In this document: positions 32,480 through 35,000 of the stretch, one piece after another
Position numbering within the stretch: position 1 is the stretch's first letter
Layout of the letters: each line of letters opens with the position of its first letter
DNA from: Symbiodinium natans
Lineage: Eukaryota; Sar; Dinophyceae; Suessiales; Symbiodiniaceae
DNA: 35,000 bases
Reading direction: 5' to 3'
Assembly: GCA_905221605.1 (NCBI GenBank)
Contig: CAJNDS010002675.1
Span: 1 to 35,000, forward strand
Notes under the pieces: model-generated
What the model was told of the DNA's origin: nothing
The model's input: the letters and a program-made list of their open reading frames with translations, nothing else
Database searches by the model: none
Translations under genes and position numbers: made by a program

Positions 32480-34640
32480 TTCGGGGTGTAGGCTGAAGGA
32501 TGAGGCCTTTAGGGGCTTTTGGGGCTTTAGGTTCTAAATGTTTTGGGTTTGTTTGGGGGTTGAGGGGTGCAGGGTTTTCGGGTTCTTGGGGTGGGGTTGA
32601 GGGGTTTAGGGACTCTTTGGCTTTAGGGGTTGAGGGGTGTAGGGTTTAGGGGTTTAGAGGTGGGTGCTAAGGGTTTACGGCTTAGGGCTGAAGATGAAGG
32701 AAGGGAAATCATCCCAGTTAACCCATGTGGCTCGCAAGGTATAGTCGCCCCCCCCCCCCCCCCTCAACCCTAAACCCTAAGCCCAAACCCAGAACCCTAA
32801 ACCTAAACCCTAAACCCTAAACCCTAAACCCTAAACCCTAAACCCGAAACCCAACTCTGGCGAGCCCCTCCCCCTAATGTGGGCCATTGTGCAGAATACC
32901 CTCAACACCAACAACCTAAACCCGAAGCACCAAAGTCCTAAGCCACTAAACAAAGTTTTTCCTAAGCCCTAAACCCTAAACCCCTGAGCCCTAGAAGCCT
33001 TATGAGCCTAAACCCTAAACCCTAAACCCTAAACCCAAACCCTAAACCCCTAAATCCCTAACCCTAAAAACCCCTGAACCCCTAACCCCAATACGTTAAG
33101 CACCCTGCAACTTAACTAAACCTCAGACCCTGTCTGGGCCAGCGACATTGGGCCCCAGCCCCACCCCAGCCTTTTTTCCTCCATCACCTGGAGTACCGTC
33201 GGGTTACCCTAACCCCCTCAGGGGTTGAGGGTTCAGGGTTTGAGGTTATGATTTAGGTGCTTGGGATTTAGGGTCCGAGGGCTTGGGGTTTAGGATTGGG
33301 TTGTAGGATTGAAGGGTTTTTCGGGCTCAACCCGGAACCCTAAACCCTAACCCTAAACCCCATACCGAAACCCTGAAAGCCCGAATCAGCGTTCGGGTTC
33401 GAAGGTTCAAAGCCCAACTGGGGTGCTTTGGCTGGTCTGGGGTTTAGAGTTATTATGGGTTTAGGGTTAGGGCTTAGGGTTTAGGGTTTAGGGTTTAGGG
33501 TTAGGGTTTGGGGTTTTAGGGTTTAGGGTTTAGGGTTTAGGGTTTATGGTTATGGTTTAAGGTCTAGGGCTTCGGCTTAGTTTATGGCTTGGGTTTAGGG
33601 TCTTAGGTCTTAGGGCTCAGTGTTCCCTAAACCCAAACCGAAACCCTGGCTTCCATTCTGTCGAAGGTTGAGACGAGAAGATGCTGAGAGGCTGAGAGGA
33701 AGTTTCCGGGCTTGGGGATAGAAGGTGATCAAGGTTTGTCGCGATCAGGGTTCAGAGTTCGGTTAGGGTTTTAGGGTTCAGGCTTCAAGGGTTTAAGGGT
33801 TAGGGGTTTGGTTTTGGGGTGATGCAGGGTTCAGGATGGGGTGCGAACCCCTTTCACAAAAGGCCCCCCTTCATTGAACCCACACCCGGGCTTCCCTGCT
33901 CAAAGACCGGCTCAACAGCAAAACCCTTAACCCTTAACCCCCTTAACCCTGTAACCCTGTAAAACCCTGTAAACCTTTAACCTGTACCCTTACTTAACCC
34001 TGTACCCTTTAACCCTTAACCCTGTAACCCGTAACCCTGCAACCCTTAACAACCCTTAACCGCCCAAAACCCCAAACACCCTGAAGCCTAAACCCCCCAC
34101 CCTGCTTTGCCCGAACTCCCCAAACTGTGGTCCCTTTTGGTTTGGGTTTCGGGTTTCGGGTTTAAGGTTAAGCTACAATGTGGAGCCTTCGCCTAGGGTG
34201 CCTGTAACCCCCAAGAGAAACCGCAACTCAGAAAACTACACAAACTGCCCGCCTCCACCACCCATCTTTAAAATCGGAAAGGGACTGCTAGCAGGATCGG
34301 TTGCTCACTCCTTCGGGCCGACATGCAAGGCCAGTCCCACGAATCGATGGTACCCTAAACCCGAAACCTAAGCCCTAAAACCTAAACCCTAAACCCTAAA
34401 CCCTAAAACCCTAAACCCATGTCCCTCTTGGACCATTCTTCGGACCTTCCCATGCCATGCCGTCACACGACGCGTTTGCTGTTGAGGGTTTGGGGGGGCG
34501 CTCTAGCACAAGCAGACCCTCCGCGGCATGGCACAAAAAGTGCACCAGGTGGCAGCCCTAAACCCTAAACCTAAACCCTAAACTAAAACCCTACCTAACC
34601 CTAACCCTAAACCCTAACCCGAAACCCTGACCCTGACCCT
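32480..34640. other. gene B 5' region: arrays, degenerate repeats, weak exon candidates
   Basis: Mixed degenerate arrays and unique islands. Minus-strand candidates: TLRATWVNWDDFPSFIF near 32685-32748, MEEKRLGWGWGPMSLAQ near 33130-33190, a short ATG start (MEA) before an array near 33650, and MAWEGPKNGPRGTW near 34420-34470. A ccttaaccctgtaa-type minisatellite lies at 33925-34045. None is firm. Confidence 0.4.
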
Positions 34641-34646
34641 GAACCC

Positions 34647-34757
34647 TCATCCAGAGAACGCAAGTGGCGGAGACGATGCCGGAAAATAGAATTTTGGTCT
34701 CGCTGCTTCGCGAAGCTTGTTCGCTAAGCCACCAAGAACTTTCGCAGGGGATGCCAT
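34647..34757 (-). CDS. candidate first exon of gene B or a further gene
   Basis: From ATG the minus strand reads MASPAKVLGGLANKLREAAR then PKFYFPASSPP, 36 codons to a TGA, with a possible GC donor after TTTCCG. The basic, helix-forming start is protein-like. Another minus frame (MEELQWEAASHG) overlaps. It is the most 5' plausible coding start for gene B. Confidence 0.45.
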   Translation of the reverse strand: MASPAKVLGGLANKLREAARPKFYFPASSPPLAFSG

Positions 34758-35000
34758 GAGAAGCAGCTTCCCACTGCAGCTCCTCCACACCCCCCTGCCC
34801 TGCTACCTCGAATTTTTAATAGCAACTTTACACCCCAAACCCCATACCCTAATCCCCAAACCCTAACCTTACCCCTAACCCTAAAACTCCTATACCCTAA
34901 ACCCGAGAAACCCCAAACACCCTAACCCCAACCTACTGGGACGGCTCTTTGTAGGGAATGGGAACGAGCAACCCCAAAACCCAAAACCCAAACCCCTAAA

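Larger units (their letters stand above)
1877..34998. repeat. interspersed telomere-type (TTTAGGG/CCCTAAA) array domain
   Basis: Well over a hundred short arrays of the 7-base unit TTTAGGG or its complement occur in both orientations, each from two to about forty units. They alternate with unique islands of 50-300 bases. Many arrays contain runs of one variant unit (TTTTGGG, TTTGGGG, TCTAGGG, CCCGAAA, CCCTGAA), suggesting local expansion of mutated units. Most arrays fall in introns of the minus-strand genes described here. TTTAGGG is the telomere repeat of many plants and algae, including dinoflagellates, but the interspersed structure shows this is not a terminal telomere. Confidence 0.95.

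Noticed and set aside
1877-34998. A true chromosome-end telomere or a plain subtelomere
   Set aside because: Arrays are short, occur in both orientations and alternate with exons over 33 kb. A terminal telomere would be one long array in a single orientation.
1877-34998. CRISPR array
   Set aside because: Repeats are 7-10 bases in head-to-tail tandem without regular unique spacers, and the genes contain spliced introns.
1-34998. rRNA genes, bacterial operons or ribosome-binding sites
   Set aside because: No rRNA-like conserved sequence was seen, and there are no long uninterrupted coding regions; the coding signal is in spliced eukaryotic exons.

Overview
This window looks like nuclear DNA of a dinoflagellate, possibly a symbiodiniacean or a relative; that placement is inference. 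About 33 kb of it is packed with short arrays of the plant/alga-type telomeric heptamer (TTTAGGG on one strand, CCCTAAA on the other), broken up by 50-150 base islands of unique sequence. None of the long open reading frames is convincing as a gene. Many of the small islands, however, read on the minus strand as exons. Joined in order they rebuild recognisable protein families, with non-canonical GC and GA splice donors beside GT and acceptors that are almost always AG followed by G. That splice-site mix is a known dinoflagellate trait.

Layout. 1-1850: a left flank with almost no TTTAGGG arrays, holding homopolymer runs, a dispersed AAACGAATAAGGTTTAGG-like motif and a tandem duplication of about 330 bases. 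About 1969-3127: minus-strand exons of an unrecognised product (gene C, or a 3' extension of gene A). About 3130-4230: arrays, a poly-purine/pyrimidine patch and an A-rich spacer. 4234-22916: gene A, minus strand, an ArsB/Lsi2/P-protein-type anion transporter of the ion-transporter superfamily. My model has 28 exons and about 687 codons, so only about 2.1 kb of an 18.7 kb locus is coding. 23-28.1 kb: scattered minus-strand candidate exons with no family assignment, possibly 5' exons of gene A or another gene. 28.1-28.9 kb: AT-rich microsatellite DNA. 29149-34757: gene B, minus strand, an RRM RNA-binding protein with RNP2, RNP1, the C-terminal RRM strand and a Lys-Gly linker recognisable; its 5' end is uncertain.

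The main observation is that the telomere-like arrays are not a chromosome end. They are the body of the introns. In roughly ten gene A introns the arrays form an inverted pair: TTTAGGG on the donor side and CCCTAAA on the acceptor side of the transcript strand. Such an intron RNA could fold into a hairpin bringing its splice sites together. In places the array itself supplies the GT donor, the AG acceptor or the stop codon. This resembles introner-like spread of introns built from telomeric repeats. One intron instead carries a MITE-like element with terminal inverted repeats, and one RRM intron is flanked by an 8-base direct repeat.

All confident exons are on the minus strand, fitting the one-directional gene blocks of dinoflagellates. 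Exon limits were set by reading-frame phase, AG|G acceptors and remembered family motifs, so they are models to be tested against transcripts.
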